The notes under the pieces were generated by a model. The model did not search any database. It was not told the DNA's origin and saw nothing but the letters and a program-made list of their open reading frames with translations. 64,000 nucleotides of DNA. Origin: Begonia masoniana. Taxonomy: Eukaryota > Streptophyta > Magnoliopsida > Cucurbitales > Begoniaceae. This document shows positions 33,226 to 44,466 of this stretch, one piece after another. Within the stretch, counting starts at the first letter, position 1; each line of letters starts with the position of its first letter. Position numbers and translations under genes: made by a program. The DNA is taken from positions 28,263,201 through 28,327,200 of the forward strand of contig CM039510.1 in NCBI GenBank assembly GCA_022432975.1, in the 5' to 3' direction.

Positions 33226-35928
33226 TGTTGACTTATAGAGTGTTTAAGTCATAATTTGTTTTTAATTATGTATTTGTGTATTAAGTATACAATTTGATTA
33301 TGTGTATTTAAATAAGAATTATCAATACAAGTTTGGTTGACAATACCCTGAACAAGGGTATTTATACATCAAAAAAATGGAAGCCTCTGCCGATTGCTAA
33401 GCAGAAGAAGACGCCGTTTAGAAGTTATCATCTGCCGATAGCGTCTTTTATGACATATGCCGATGACGTGTCAAGTCAGTACATGCTTTCTCTGCCGATA
33501 GCTGTTTCTGAAGACAGATGCTGATGATGTGTCAAAGTACTTATTTGTTTCATCTGCCGATGATATGTGAACACGTATGCCGATGATGTTTGAAGCTACT
33601 CCTGCCGATTGACTAAACGACAAAAGGAGATAATAACCAAAGCATGCACATGCCGTGAATTGAAGATGCTTCTGCCGATAGAAGTTGAAGATGCTTCTGC
33701 CGATAGAAGTTGAAGATGCTTCTGCCGATAGAAGTTGAAGATGCTTCTGCCGATAGAAGTTGAAGATGCTTCTGCCGATAGAAGTTGAAGATGCTTCTGC
33801 CGATAGAAGTTGAAGATGCTTCTGCCGATAGAAGTTGAAGATGCTTCTGCCGATAGAAGTTGAAGATGCTTCTGCCGATAGAAGTTGAAGATGCTTCTGC
33901 CGATAGAAGTTGAAGATGCTTCTGCCGATAGAAGTTGAAGATGCTTCTGCCGATAGAAGTTGAAGATGCTTCTGCCGATAGAAGTTGAAGATGCTTCTGC
34001 CGATAGAAGTTGAAGATGCTTCTGCCGATAGAAGTTGAAGATGCTTCTGCCGATAGAAGTTGAAGATGCTTCTGCCGATAGAAGTTGAAGATGCTTCTGC
34101 CGATAGAAGTTGAAGATGCTTCTGCCGATAGAAGTTGAAGATGCTTCTGCCGATAGAAGTTGAAGATGCTTCTGCCGATAGAAGTTGAAGATGCTTCTGC
34201 CGATAGAAGTTGAAGATGCTTCTGCCGATAGAAGTTGAAGATGCTTCTGCCGATAGAAGTTGAAGATGCTTCTGCCGATAGAAGTTGAAGATGCTTCTGC
34301 CGATAGAAGTTGAAGATGCTTCTGCCGATAGAAGTTGAAGATGCTTCTGCCGATAGAAGTTGAAGATGCTTCTGCCGATAGAAGTTGAAGATGCTTCTGC
34401 CGATAGAAGTTGAAGATGCTTCTGCCGATAGAAGTTGAAGATGCTTCTGCCGATAGAAGTTGAAGATGCTTCTGCCGATAGAAGTTGAAGATGCTTCTGC
34501 CGATAGAAGTTGAAGATGCTTCTGCCGATAGAAGTTGAAGATGCTTCTGCCGATAGAAGTTGAAGATGCTTCTGCCGATAGAAGTTGAAGATGCTTCTGC
34601 CGATAGAAGTTGAAGATGCTTCTGCCGATAGAAGTTGAAGATGCTTCTGCCGATAGAAGTGCGTTGCTCTAACGATGCTATACATCAAAAAAATGGAAGC
34701 CTCTGCCGATTGCTAAGCAGAAGAAGACGCCGTTTAGAAGTTATCATCTGCCGATAGCGTCTTTGATGACATATGCCGATGACGTGTCAAGTCAGTACAT
34801 GCTTTCTCTGCCGATAGCTGTTTCTGAAGACAGATGCTGATGATGTGTCAAAGTACTTATTTGTTTCATCTGCCGATGATATGTGAACACGTATGCCGAT
34901 GATGTTTGAAGCTACTCCTGCCGATTGACTAAACGACAAAAGGAGATAATAACCAAAGCATGCACATGCGGTGAAATGCGTCTGCCGATGGAATTCAACG
35001 CCTACACCTGCCGATAGCTTTTAAGCTTGCTCATGCCGATCACTAGACGACAAGTTTCATGAGTTCATCTGCCGATGGTTTTTAAAGAGACTTCTGCCGA
35101 TGGCGCTTTTAAAGATGCTTCTGCCGATAGAAGTTGAAGATGCTTCTGCCGATGGAATTCAAGGATATATCTGCCGATGGCATTTCAAGCAGCATTCACC
35201 GATGACGTGTCTCCGCTCATTAGTTGCATCTGCCGGTGAACTTCCGCCAGAATTCAAAGTTAGCCGCGAAGCTACAGTGACGTCGTTTTCAACATTAACT
35301 CTAGATCTTTAATGGCGACGACGAACAACATTTTCAGAAGCAACGGATATATGCTTCAGTACGGATGCTTCCCAACGGTAACATTTCTCCATTTTGAAGA
35401 AAGAAGCATTCAATTTTGTGAAGCAATTTTATACAGAGTATATAAGCAGAAGAAAAGGCTCGAAGATTAACTTTTGCCAAATTTGAATTCTGAGCCCTAG
35501 CTGCGAAAGTTATTGCACACTCAGTTTTCCTCTCTACATCTCTCAATCCTAACTTGAGATTCACTTTTGTGAGATTGTAGTCTGAGCTTTATATTTTAGA
35601 AACTCAAATCTGTATAAGGCAGTGGATTGACGCCCGTGAAGTTCAATCCAGAATTGTAAAGGCAGTTGATCGGAGCCCGGAATCCCGATCTGTTATTTCT
35701 CGTGAGGAGAAGGGTAAGGATCTTCAAGGGGTGAGCCTTGGAGCGTGGACGTAGGCAGTTTGGCCGAACCACGTAAAAAATATTGGTGTTGAATCTCTCT
35801 TACTCTCTCTTTAATTTTGATATTACCTTATTTGCAATTAAATTAATTAAGAGAGTAACACTAATTGATTATTAGATTAATTTTTAAAAGTCTAATTCAC
35901 CCCTCTCTTAGACAATTCCTGTCCTTCA
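33226..35928 (+). repeat. Sirevirus 3' LTR (2703 bp, expanded)
   Basis: Same ends as the 5' LTR but about 1250 bases longer. It lacks ~80 bases present at about 23590-23668 of the 5' LTR. It carries 40 copies of a 25-bp unit (33661-34660), and a ~300-base segment (33362-33655) recurs at 34679-34975. TATATAAG at 35440-35447. Confidence 0.95.
33661..34660 (+). repeat. 25-bp minisatellite, exactly 40 identical copies
   Basis: Unit begins TGAAGATGCTTCTGCCGATA and is 25 bases long; 1000 bases contain no variant that I can see. It contains the CTGCCGATA module core. A two-unit remnant also occurs at about 35111-35155. The 405-codon minus-strand ORF across it is a repeat artefact. Confidence 0.97.
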
Positions 35929-36382
35929 GACCCAAGGTCCAGGGAGAGGGGGGCTCGCGGGTCGCAGGGTGGGCTCGCCGAGCCAACGAGCAGGCTCGCC
36001 GGGCCGGCTTGTTTGGCTCGGTCCCTGGCGGGCTCTCGAGCCCAGGAGCTGGGCTCGCGAGCCTCTTAGGACCGGGTCAGGCTCGACTCGCTACAGTAAC
36101 GAGCCGAGTCAAGCTCGGACCGCTACTGTAGCTGGGCCAACCCGCCTGTTAAACAACTCTAAATCCAACTTCACCATTTATTGCAAAAAATTCAGCATGT
36201 GGGAGAAATTGGAATCGGACCGGGACCGTACCAAAACTTTTGGTCTGGTCCGGTCCGATCCGATCCCAGTCTTTTGTCGGGCCGGTTCTGGAATTTGGGA
36301 TAAAAATCCGGAATCCCACGGTCCGGTCCAATACAGTCTCGGAAATGGACCGGACTGGACCATGCTCACCTATAATCACAGA

Positions 36383-36472
36383 TGCTTTAAGCCGTTGTGC
36401 AAATGCCTTTGATCCAAAAAAAAAAAATGCGCATTCATTTGCGCCACAACATAGGATGAAGGAAGTCACGAA

Positions 36473-36504
<32 letters not shown>

Positions 36505-38453
36505 AAAGACTTTGCGTTGCATGTATATCCTTGGGATGCCGTGACACTCACACCCTGTTTCAAAGATAATATAACAATGTCCCAAATGTCAGCCAGAACA
36601 TTCAAGATCAACATGCTAGACCTAGGACCACCCCAAAAAAGGGTTGGCTGGTCCAACTTGGACCTCGAGACAAGCCTAAGACTCATTGTGGGGGGCCAGG
36701 CAGGGCAGACTTGATCTATTGTCCGAGCTGAGTGAAAATTGAACCAAATTGACTAAAATCAACCTAAACAAACTCAAACTTACTAAAATCAACCAAAACC
36801 AAAGTTCAAACCAACCCAAATTGAGCTAAACCGAAGTTGAAACCATAATGAATTAAGCGAAATAAAAAAAAAAAAAAAAATCAATTTTGTTCTGGTTCGG
36901 TTACAAAACTGACAGAGTTCAGTTTTGGTTTCTATAATCTTATAATCGAACCAATTTGTCCAGTTCCAACTAGGGAATGGCTAGTTAAACGATCCATCCC
37001 ATCCCTACTCCATGTACGAACATATTATAATAAAAGATTACACTATATTTAGTATCATTAGTTAATAATATATACAATGAAATTTAGATCATAGTTGTTT
37101 TTTTGTTTTCAATTAATGATTATGTTCTTACTTTTGAAAATCTTTTTGAAAAATGTTCACACTGGGAGCCCACTTTGTCATTTCAATTAATTAAAATATC
37201 TCTTCACCTAGTCATTTTCATGTTCCACTTTCTTTTCTTGCCCAAATTATAATTCAAATGTACAAATTAAATATCACAATTTCAACATATAAAGTATATT
37301 TGGGGGCAACTAAAAATTATTAACTTGTACAAGGATTGTTAAAAATACATTAAAAAAATGAAATTCAGAAAAAAAAAAAAAAGGATTTATCATTTTAATT
37401 ACTTATTTTTTGTTAAAAGAGTAAACTTAAGAGATTAAAAAAAAAAAAAACGCGTTTATTATTTCAAGACATGATTCAAATTATTTGGCAAAAAAATAAA
37501 ATATTGTTAGTTGTTCAACTAACTTACGAGATTGATTATGAGATGCTTTCACATAATTAATTACCCTTTAATTACGCGCTAATTTTTTGTTCTGTGTCTT
37601 AGAGATGAGATGATTGAGTAGACTATTCGGGTCAACTATTTTGTCTGGATGCCTACTTTTGTCATTTGCCATTTCAGATACCTTATCACCCACGGCGAGG
37701 CTGTTCAGCAAAAACGCCAATCTCTTTTCTGAAAGGGACTTTAGACAGTCTTTACGTGTTCAATTGTCGATAATACCCCTTTTATAATATAGAATTTAAA
37801 AAAATTATAATATTTACCTTTTTTTTTTCCCTTGAAATATTGAGGAGTTGTTAATGCATTGGATTTGTAGGCTGTCCATCATATATTTACCAACTTTAGA
37901 CTAAATTTGAAAGTATAATAATGTCGTATAAACTTCCCGAGCATCTTCCTTACCAATTAATACATATATTATACGAGAAATATAAAATATATACTAGTTA
38001 AAATAACGTAAGATTGGAGAGGAAATTTGAAATTAAGATAAGTTTAAACAAGAACTGATCATTAAAAAAAGTGCTAAATATTCTATCTTATTTTACTTTT
38101 CTAAATATGATGTATCATTAATCCGTAAGTTAAGTTTATACAATATGAAGTTTGTTACTAACATGCGAAGATGCATGATTAATTTTATTTAATTATTTAA
38201 TTTATTATATTTTTTAAGATTTGTGTTACGTATTCTATAAATTAAGTAATTATATATAAAATAATGCTAGGTTAATTCTTGATGTGTTGATATTAATTGA
38301 TAAATTTAATAAAATTTTTTTAATTATTTATTAATTTTTACTTTAATTAAGGAGTAATACGTAAATGTCACGATAGAAAAGATAAACGTAACTTTAATGT
38401 TGAATAAAATGCATTGTACGTTGTAAAGTCGAAGGGTGATTAGGTATTCTCAA
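36383..38453. other. AT-rich intergenic region upstream of WAKL gene
   Basis: Contains a poly(A) and a T26 tract (36408-36500), low-complexity AACCAAA-rich sequence, and a possible hAT end. No gene is supported. The small ORFs around 36149-36714 are shadows of hAT ends and homopolymers. Confidence 0.5.
36700..37012. mobile_element. Possible hAT/MITE end
   Basis: GGTTCGGTTA/CAGTTTTGGTTT and AACCAAAACC subterminal-type repeats end in ATCCATCCCATCCCTACT near 37008, similar to hAT tips (AGGGATGGGATGG). The other end and target duplication were not found. Confidence 0.3.
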
Positions 38454-38515
38454 CCAATGACTCAGCGTTGGTCAAAGGTCTTATATAATCAATCGTTGAC
38501 TCTAACGGAGTCGTG
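38454..38515 (+). promoter_or_regulatory. Core promoter of the WAKL gene, with W-boxes
   Basis: CCAAT at 38454-38458, a WRKY W-box as GGTCAA at 38470, TATATAAT at 38482-38489, TTGACT at 38496, and a further GGTCAA at 38592. Transcription start expected near 38515. W-boxes suit an immune- or wall-related receptor gene, but regulation is inferred. Confidence 0.5.
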
Positions 38516-39272
38516 TCGGTTAATTTCGGTGGACTAGAGGGCCATTTCTGTCAAATCAACTTCAGCGTGTCGTAAAGAAGAAGGGTACTTTGGTCAAAGC
38601 ACCCACTGTTCAACAACTAGAGCATGTAATTTCGTTCCGTGGAGCCAGTCTGAAGACGAAGCTGCATTTCTTGATTTATTTCCTCTCTCTCTCTATCTCT
38701 CCTCTCTTTCTCTCTCTTCTTTTCATTTGTAGGCTAGGCTCGCAGCTTGCCTGGTTTTTGGGGTTGAGGAAGGATAGGCAAAGATGATGATGTTGTTGAA
38801 TTGTGGTTCTTCATCCAAATACGACACCATTTTTTCTGATTCAGCTCTGGATCTTTGGATGTGAATTTTTGCCATTGAAGAGGTCAGGGTAAGCTTCGTG
38901 ACTGTTCGAATTGTTTTTCGTTTTTCCATGTGCTACCGTGATTTCTTCCATTATTGATTTTGAACTGTCTTCGATGAGCATTAAATGGGATAGATGGCTT
39001 CCCAACGACATCAAAGCCCCGCTTTAATTCCTCCATTAACTGCTGTATTTTTATTTCTCTTGTTTTGCTTCCAAATGGAAACCTGGCTGAAAACACAGCA
39101 AATCTATGGTCGCGATCGAAACCTTCTTTGTTCACTGACTAGCGACTTTCCTATCTGATTCCATCTACTATTGGTTTTTTTTTTTTCCTGTTTGATTTTT
39201 AATTTGCAGGAAGGTAATGATTTTCTCCTTTTTCATTCGTTTTTTCTTGGCTCAGCTCCATTCAGGCCTACC
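38516..39272 (+). other. Probable 5' UTR with an intron (38889-39209)
   Basis: A CT-rich leader (38683-38722), donor CAGG-GTAAGC after 38888 and acceptor TTTGCAG at 39203-39209 suggest a spliced leader. The ORF starting at 39171 begins inside this intron and is not the true start. Confidence 0.5.
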
Positions 39273-42200
39273 ATGTTTCTTCCGCTTATAATTACAATTT
39301 TTATAGTCTCTGCAACTACCGTTGAATGCGCAAATTCAACGAGCTGCAATAGCGGAAAATCAGCAAAACCTGTTCCCTATCCGTTTGGATTCGCACAATC
39401 GAACTTAATCCGATTAAATTGCACGAATGGAGATATTAAGATCGGGGAATTTGTCGTGCGGAGCTTTTCCGCCGATAGTATCCTCGTAAATGTTCCTGCA
39501 CTATGCAACCGTTCAATCCAGTCAGTTTCATCACTTTTTGGGAAGAACTTTTGGCCAACAAATCGCAACAATCTTCTTCTCCAAGGTTGCAATTCCCCTG
39601 GAAGTTGCCCGTTACCTACAACTCTCTTACCCGACCAAAATCTGTCGGCCAACTGCGATGCGAAGAACCATAATGTGACCTGCTTCTTTCAGAATATTAC
39701 AGGAAGAGGTTTCTTTATCTCGGAATTGAACCAGAATCATTGCCAGTGGCTCTACTCATCAATTATCATCAATTCAGAGTTGAACTCACTCGCCTTAGAG
39801 GCCATTGAATTACAGTGGTGGCTCGAAGGAGCCTGCAAATGCTCAAATAACGCAATTCTTTCTGACATTTCACTTCCAACTGGGAATTTCGGGTGCCGGT
39901 GCAATTGCCGAGAAGGGTATGAAGGAGACGGCTATGCGGACGGCAAGGGTTGCCGGAGGATAGGTGAGTTTTTCCCTTTTTCACTTCATTTTTTTTTCCT
40001 GAATGTTTCTTTTTCAATTGCTGGCTGCCCTAACTCTGCCTTTGACAACCACAAAGGCAACTACTAAAGCAAAAGATTATAATGAAAGTAAACGATGATG
40101 AGCAGGGCCAGTGATTAACCAATTAGGAAACGCCAATTAATGCAGTTTAGTGATTCCTCTGGTCTTAAAGGCGTTAATTAGGTAAAAGCTAATGCTAGTT
40201 GCTTATCTTTCGGAGCTAATGACAGAAACTAAGAAGCTGAGGCGACATCAGTTTTAATGACTGAGTCTTGCCTCTTCCCTTTTTCGCTTCTAATTTTTTG
40301 TTTTCTTTTTCTTATTTCAACCAACAGCAAAGTCTAATTTTTCATCCCGTCCAACCAAAAAAAAAATTACTTTTTTTCTACCTTTTTACCCTGAAACTTT
40401 TATGGACTTTTGAGTGGAATTTAATCTTGAGGAGTTATCTTCAATGTGTAAAAACTGAGAACAGGATCAAAGACTAATCGCATTATGGGTTTGTCTCTGT
40501 ATATGAAATTTAAAATATTTGGAACCGGTGAAGTCATTGGAAGACAAAATGCTATGTTGTGAAATTGTAACATTGTCGGACAAAATACTATTGCTCATTT
40601 GGGCTATGGACTATGGAATGAAGAAACGACCAGTAGATCGTTAGTTAATTCCGCTTTGGGTTGACAGCATTCATCATAATTTTCTTTGGGTAAAGTGCAT
40701 TTAGCCTCTTGAACCTTGGGGTGGCTCCTTACAGTTTTTTTTGAACACCTGACAACTTGATCTTAGGACTGTAAGCAAATCAGCCTCTAATATTAAATGG
40801 TCTGTTAAAATGTGGATATGATAGTGAAAGGATTGTAAATTATGTGGAATTGGATAGCTCCTCGCTTTTGAAAGATTCTTAATTTGCTTGTGGAGCATGT
40901 AGAAGAAGATCAACTATAATTGAAATGTCTGATGTCCAGCATTGATTGCAATATATTAGAATATATGTTTAGAATCTTTATTTAGGAAGCTGACAAAATA
41001 GTTATGATCTTGGTGTATTAACTCTTTGAATGTTCTTATAAAAAAAAAAACTTAAAATCTTATAAAAAATATTTTATTACTTTAGAAGTTGACATATTAT
41101 GAAACTTTTGTCTCTAAATTACTTTACTGATGTCTTATTATGCATTCGACTATCACTGATGACTAAAAACTAAAACTAAAACTGTAAGCTTAATGATTTC
41201 ATGGTTGATAATTTGTCCTTTGTTTGCCCCGGTGTCAGATTCTGGATGCAATGCTCAGGGCATGTCTGAAGAATGTGGAGGAAAAATTAACGTTGGGACT
41301 CTAGTTGGAGGTAAATATACGGTTGATTTCATTTGAAGAGAACAAAAATCAGCAGCCCCTAAAAGTAGATTCTTGCCTCTAGTTTACGATTAGTGACATT
41401 TCCTCAATTATTACTGCTGTTTTTTCATTACTTTAAAAGAAGATGTTAATGAAGCAAGTAACGAGTTGGGCTTAGTAATTGCTTCTGTTTCTTCAAACCC
41501 TCAATCTCGTCATCAACTTTGTTAGAATCCTAATTGGAATGATATTCAAGTTTTCATTACAATATATAGAGAAGTATTAATTTTACTTCAAAGTAAAATT
41601 CAAACCTATGCCTACTAACTACATACACTTATTCTTAGGTATAATGGCTGGTGCTTTTCTGGTGGCTGGTCTTGCCCTCGTTTGTTATTTGATACGCCGG
41701 CGGGTTTCTTGTATGAAAAATCAAATGAGTGCACAGCGACTTGTGTCTGAAGCAGCTCGGCACTCCACCATTCCCATTTACTCCTTCAAGGAAATAGAAC
41801 GAGCCACTAATGGCTTCTCTGAGAAACAAAGGCTCGGAACTGGAGCCTTTGGCACTGTTTATGCCGGAAAAATTTTTAATGACCACTGGGTTGCCATAAA
41901 GAGAATCAAATACAGAGACCATAATAGTATTGGCCAAGTCATGAATGAGATTCGGCTTCTTTCGTGCGTGAGCCACCCCAATCTAGTCCGCCTCTTAGGC
42001 TGCTCCATTGAGGAAGGCCAACAGATACTTGTCTATGAGTTTATGCCTAATGGAACTTTATCTCAGCACCTTCAAAGAGAGAAAGGAAGCGTGCTTCCAT
42101 GGACTACTCGCCTCACCATTGCTGCCGAAACTGCTCGTGCAATAGCGTATCTTCATTCTGCCATGCACCCTCCGATTTATCACAGAGACATTAAATCCAG

Positions 42201-42936
42201 CAACATTCTTTTGGACTATAACTTCAAATCAAAGGTTGCTGATTTTGGTCTTTCTAGACTTGGCATTACCGAATCATCACACATCTCTACAGCCCCTCAA
42301 GGGACTCCAGGCTATCTTGATCCGCAGTACCATCAGAATTTTCATCTTTCGGATAAAAGTGATGTTTACAGTTTTGGAGTTGTTCTTTTAGAGATCATTA
42401 CTGCCATGAAAGTGGTTGATTTTACTCGGCCTCAAGGCGATGTGACATTAGCTGCACTTGCCATCGATCGGATTGGCCGAGGTTGTGTGGATGAATTAAT
42501 AGACCCATTCCTCGAGCCGAACAGGGATGCCTGGACACTTTATTCTGTCCACAAGGTGGCTGAACTTGCATTTCGATGCTTGGCTTTCCACAGCGAAACG
42601 AGGCCGACTATGATGGAAGTGGCAGAGGAGCTCGAAATGATCAGGCACAGTGGGTGGGCAACACTGGAAGAAACTATATGCGTAGCATCATCACTAGGAT
42701 CCACAAGTTCATCGCCACGTAATGGAAGTGAAAAATCAATGAGTGGATCGATGGTTAAGAGGGCAGGATTAGGGAGTCAGATCTTGATTGTCCCACCGCA
42801 AAACTACAATGGCGATTTCTCTCGGGCTTCCATGGAAGAGGTTACAGATAGCTCTCCTGTTTCTGTACAAGATCCTTGGTTCAGTGAGCAAAGCTCGCCT
42901 TCAACGAATAGTTTGTTGGGTAATGTGATTCATTGA
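39273..42936 (+). CDS. Wall-associated receptor kinase-like protein (WAKL14/WAKL21 type), three exons
   Basis: Exons 39273-39963, 41239-41310 and 41639-42936 (phase 1 joins, GT-AG) give 686 residues; Arabidopsis WAKL14 is of similar size. A signal peptide (residues 1-20, FLPLIITIFIVSATTVECA) precedes a cysteine-rich GUB_WAK pectin-binding-type domain (CNSGKSAKPVPYPFGF on). An EGF-like C-rich segment follows (about 190-230, CRCNCREGYEGDGY). A single transmembrane helix spans about 256-273 and is encoded across the exon 2/3 junction. The Ser/Thr kinase spans about 315-590: GTGAFG loop at 321, Lys342 in VAIK, Glu358, HRD at 436-438 and DFG at 456-458, all catalytic residues present, RD type. The C-terminal tail is Ser-rich. 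It is expected in the plasma membrane as a cell-wall sensor. All key residues and splice sites are intact, so it looks functional. Confidence 0.93.
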
Positions 42937-43688
42937 CACATACAATCTTCTCCCATTGGATTAACTTCATCTAAGCCCTCTGCAAAACTCTGCATATATA
43001 TTATAGAATATAATGTTTGTTTCTACCCTTCAAATCCATTTCTATTTGGGATCAAATGTTCAAATATTTGCCCGAAGCAAACTGAAGAAGATAGTATTTC
43101 TAAGGTTGATTCTCAAACAGATGCTTAGAAAGTACATACATAAATGAGAGCTGGTAACTTAAATATGAGAGGATTTACCCCAAGTGATTGCGTTGATGAA
43201 TGAGCCAACCATTGATGTTGATGCATATGAACCCATATGATGACTCTATTCTGTATATATTCTAATCACAGGCCTAGAAAAATACCATAAATTCAATACC
43301 CTCCTACTTTCTCTTAAGTAAGGGCAGGTACGGTTTGGTTCTGCGGTCAGATTGAACATAAACGACCACTTGTCAGTTCTTAAAATGTGAACTGAAACCA
43401 AACCTTTGGAGAAGGAACTGGATTCTCGATACGATTGGATTCGATTCTTACTTGAGAAAAAAAATAAAAAATAAAATATTATCTAAATGCAATGCAAGCA
43501 CATGAAAAACGAGAACTCACATTTTAATAACATCTCATTTAATGTAAATGGAATTGATCAAGTCCACTTCCCTTAATTTAAGAACTTCTGCAACTATCTT
43601 CATATATGGCCTAATAACTTAAATGTACACTTCATGATATAAGCAATTGGGACAAGAACAAAGGCATGCATCTTAATATAAGACATGC
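42937..43688. other. 3' flank of the WAKL gene
   Basis: A TATATTATAGAATATAATG stretch near 42995 could serve as poly(A) signal. A fragment at about 43323-43450 starts AAGGGCAGGTACGGTTTGG and has internal GGTTTGGTT/AACCAAACC symmetry, perhaps a small hAT-type MITE. No gene. Confidence 0.4.
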
Positions 43689-44466
43689 TGTCACAACCCC
43701 GAGAGGGCCCTAACAGAATGTCAAGTCAGACGACTCGATCTTCAGAAAGACTCGATCACCCAGCCCATGATTTGATTCGCAGCAGAATATTTGAACATAA
43801 TCAAAGTCTTAAGATCTAGAAAGTGATTATAAATATAATAGTGCAATAATGAAATAACAATTCAATAATGTCCAAATATCTGAATCCAAATTTGTTAGTC
43901 TTATACATGCCCAAATAAAATGAAGTCTTCTCCAAAAAAATAAATAAACACTCTAAACAGAAAGAAATAATACGGAACTCCACCACTGAATCTCAACTAC
44001 TGATTATCTTTGTTTTTGCCTAGAAAGAGAAAGGGTCGTTGGGGTGAATGACTAACTCAGAAGAAAAGTTATACTAAATGCAATGCGTGCGAAACTTCTT
44101 TTACCTTTCATTTCAAAACATGATTAGGTTACACATAGTTTTCAAATATCTTTCCAACAAAACCTATTTCATTCATTTTACGAAAATAGACTTAACGAGC
44201 CACTGATGAGACAATAAGTCAAATATTTGTTGTTTACATAGACAATTATACGAAAATAAGTCATCATCGTACTTTTCATATGAAAATCAACTTAGTGAAA
44301 AATGAGGGTCACTCATAGACCACTCCTGCACAATAATATAGAAAGGTGTTGATTCGAAGATCCTGCAGTAGCTCGTGAGTTTGAAAGAGAAATAAAGATG
44401 ACGATGATCCGAAGGTCCAACCACGTCACAAGTGTGGCTGACAATCCAAAGACCAAGTAACGACAC
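43689..44466 (-). mobile_element. Truncated chromovirus-type LTR
   Basis: Starts TGTCACAACCCCGAGAGGGCC, like the ends of LTRs A, B and D, and has the matching GCAGCAGAATATTTGA near 43780. It stops where the Athila LTR begins at 44467, so Athila probably inserted into it; the rest would lie beyond the lost Athila 3' end. The inner part is diverged and I see no GCCGAT array. Confidence 0.6.

Larger units (their letters stand above)
23451..35928 (+). mobile_element. Sirevirus (Ty1/copia, SIRE/Maximus-type) with env-like ORF
   Basis: 5' LTR 23451-24903, iMet-type PBS, gag (broken), pol (1036 aa, open), env-like ORF, several GGGGGAG polypurine tracts, 3' LTR 33226-35928. Target duplication gacct (23446-23450) / gaccc (35929-35933), one mismatch. 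The gag-pol-env order with multiple polypurine tracts is characteristic of Sireviruses. The two LTRs differ mainly by an expanded 25-bp array and a segment duplication in the 3' LTR. Elsewhere only scattered differences are seen, so insertion is fairly recent. Confidence 0.95.
22327..36161. mobile_element. Inner non-autonomous hAT element, TSD aatctaac/aatccaac
   Basis: TAGAGATGTTAAACGAGC at 22327 and the inverse of TAGAGTTGTTTAACAGGC at 36161 form the terminal inverted repeats. Flanks 22319-22326 and 36162-36169 are an 8-bp duplication with one mismatch. Both ends are packed with subterminal GAGCC/GGCTCG repeats (22336-22520 and 35960-36110). Net length without the Sirevirus is about 1.35 kb and no transposase is present. 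A 78-codon ORF at 23050-23286 has no recognisable domain; it may be promoter-proximal sequence or a captured exon. Confidence 0.85.
20805..36374. mobile_element. Outer non-autonomous hAT element, TSD atcacaga
   Basis: Ends TAGGGATGAGCAGGACC (20805) and the inverse of TATAGGTGAGCATGGTCC (36374) are imperfect terminal inverted repeats. They are flanked by identical 8-bp atcacaga at 20797-20804 and 36375-36382, the hAT hallmark. Subterminal GGTCCGGT/ACCGGACC repeats occupy about 20815-20960 and 36200-36365. Without the inner insert it is about 1.7 kb with no transposase. Its interior (20990-22318) has a short direct repeat (CACCATTCGGCGTTCA, 21186 and 21217) and weak ORFs only. One of these, 21886-22146, might be a captured gene fragment. 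Confidence 0.85.

Noticed and set aside
33661..34660. CRISPR-like array
   Set aside because: The 25-bp copies are contiguous with no spacers, and this is a plant LTR.
33471..34688. 405-codon minus-strand ORF with a 25-residue repeat
   Set aside because: Product of 25-bp minisatellite with a period not divisible by three (three frames per 75 bases); it has no independent support.
39470..39485. GCCGATAG module in the WAKL gene
   Set aside because: A single match inside coding sequence (codes for SADS), with no array or TGACGTCA; treated as chance.
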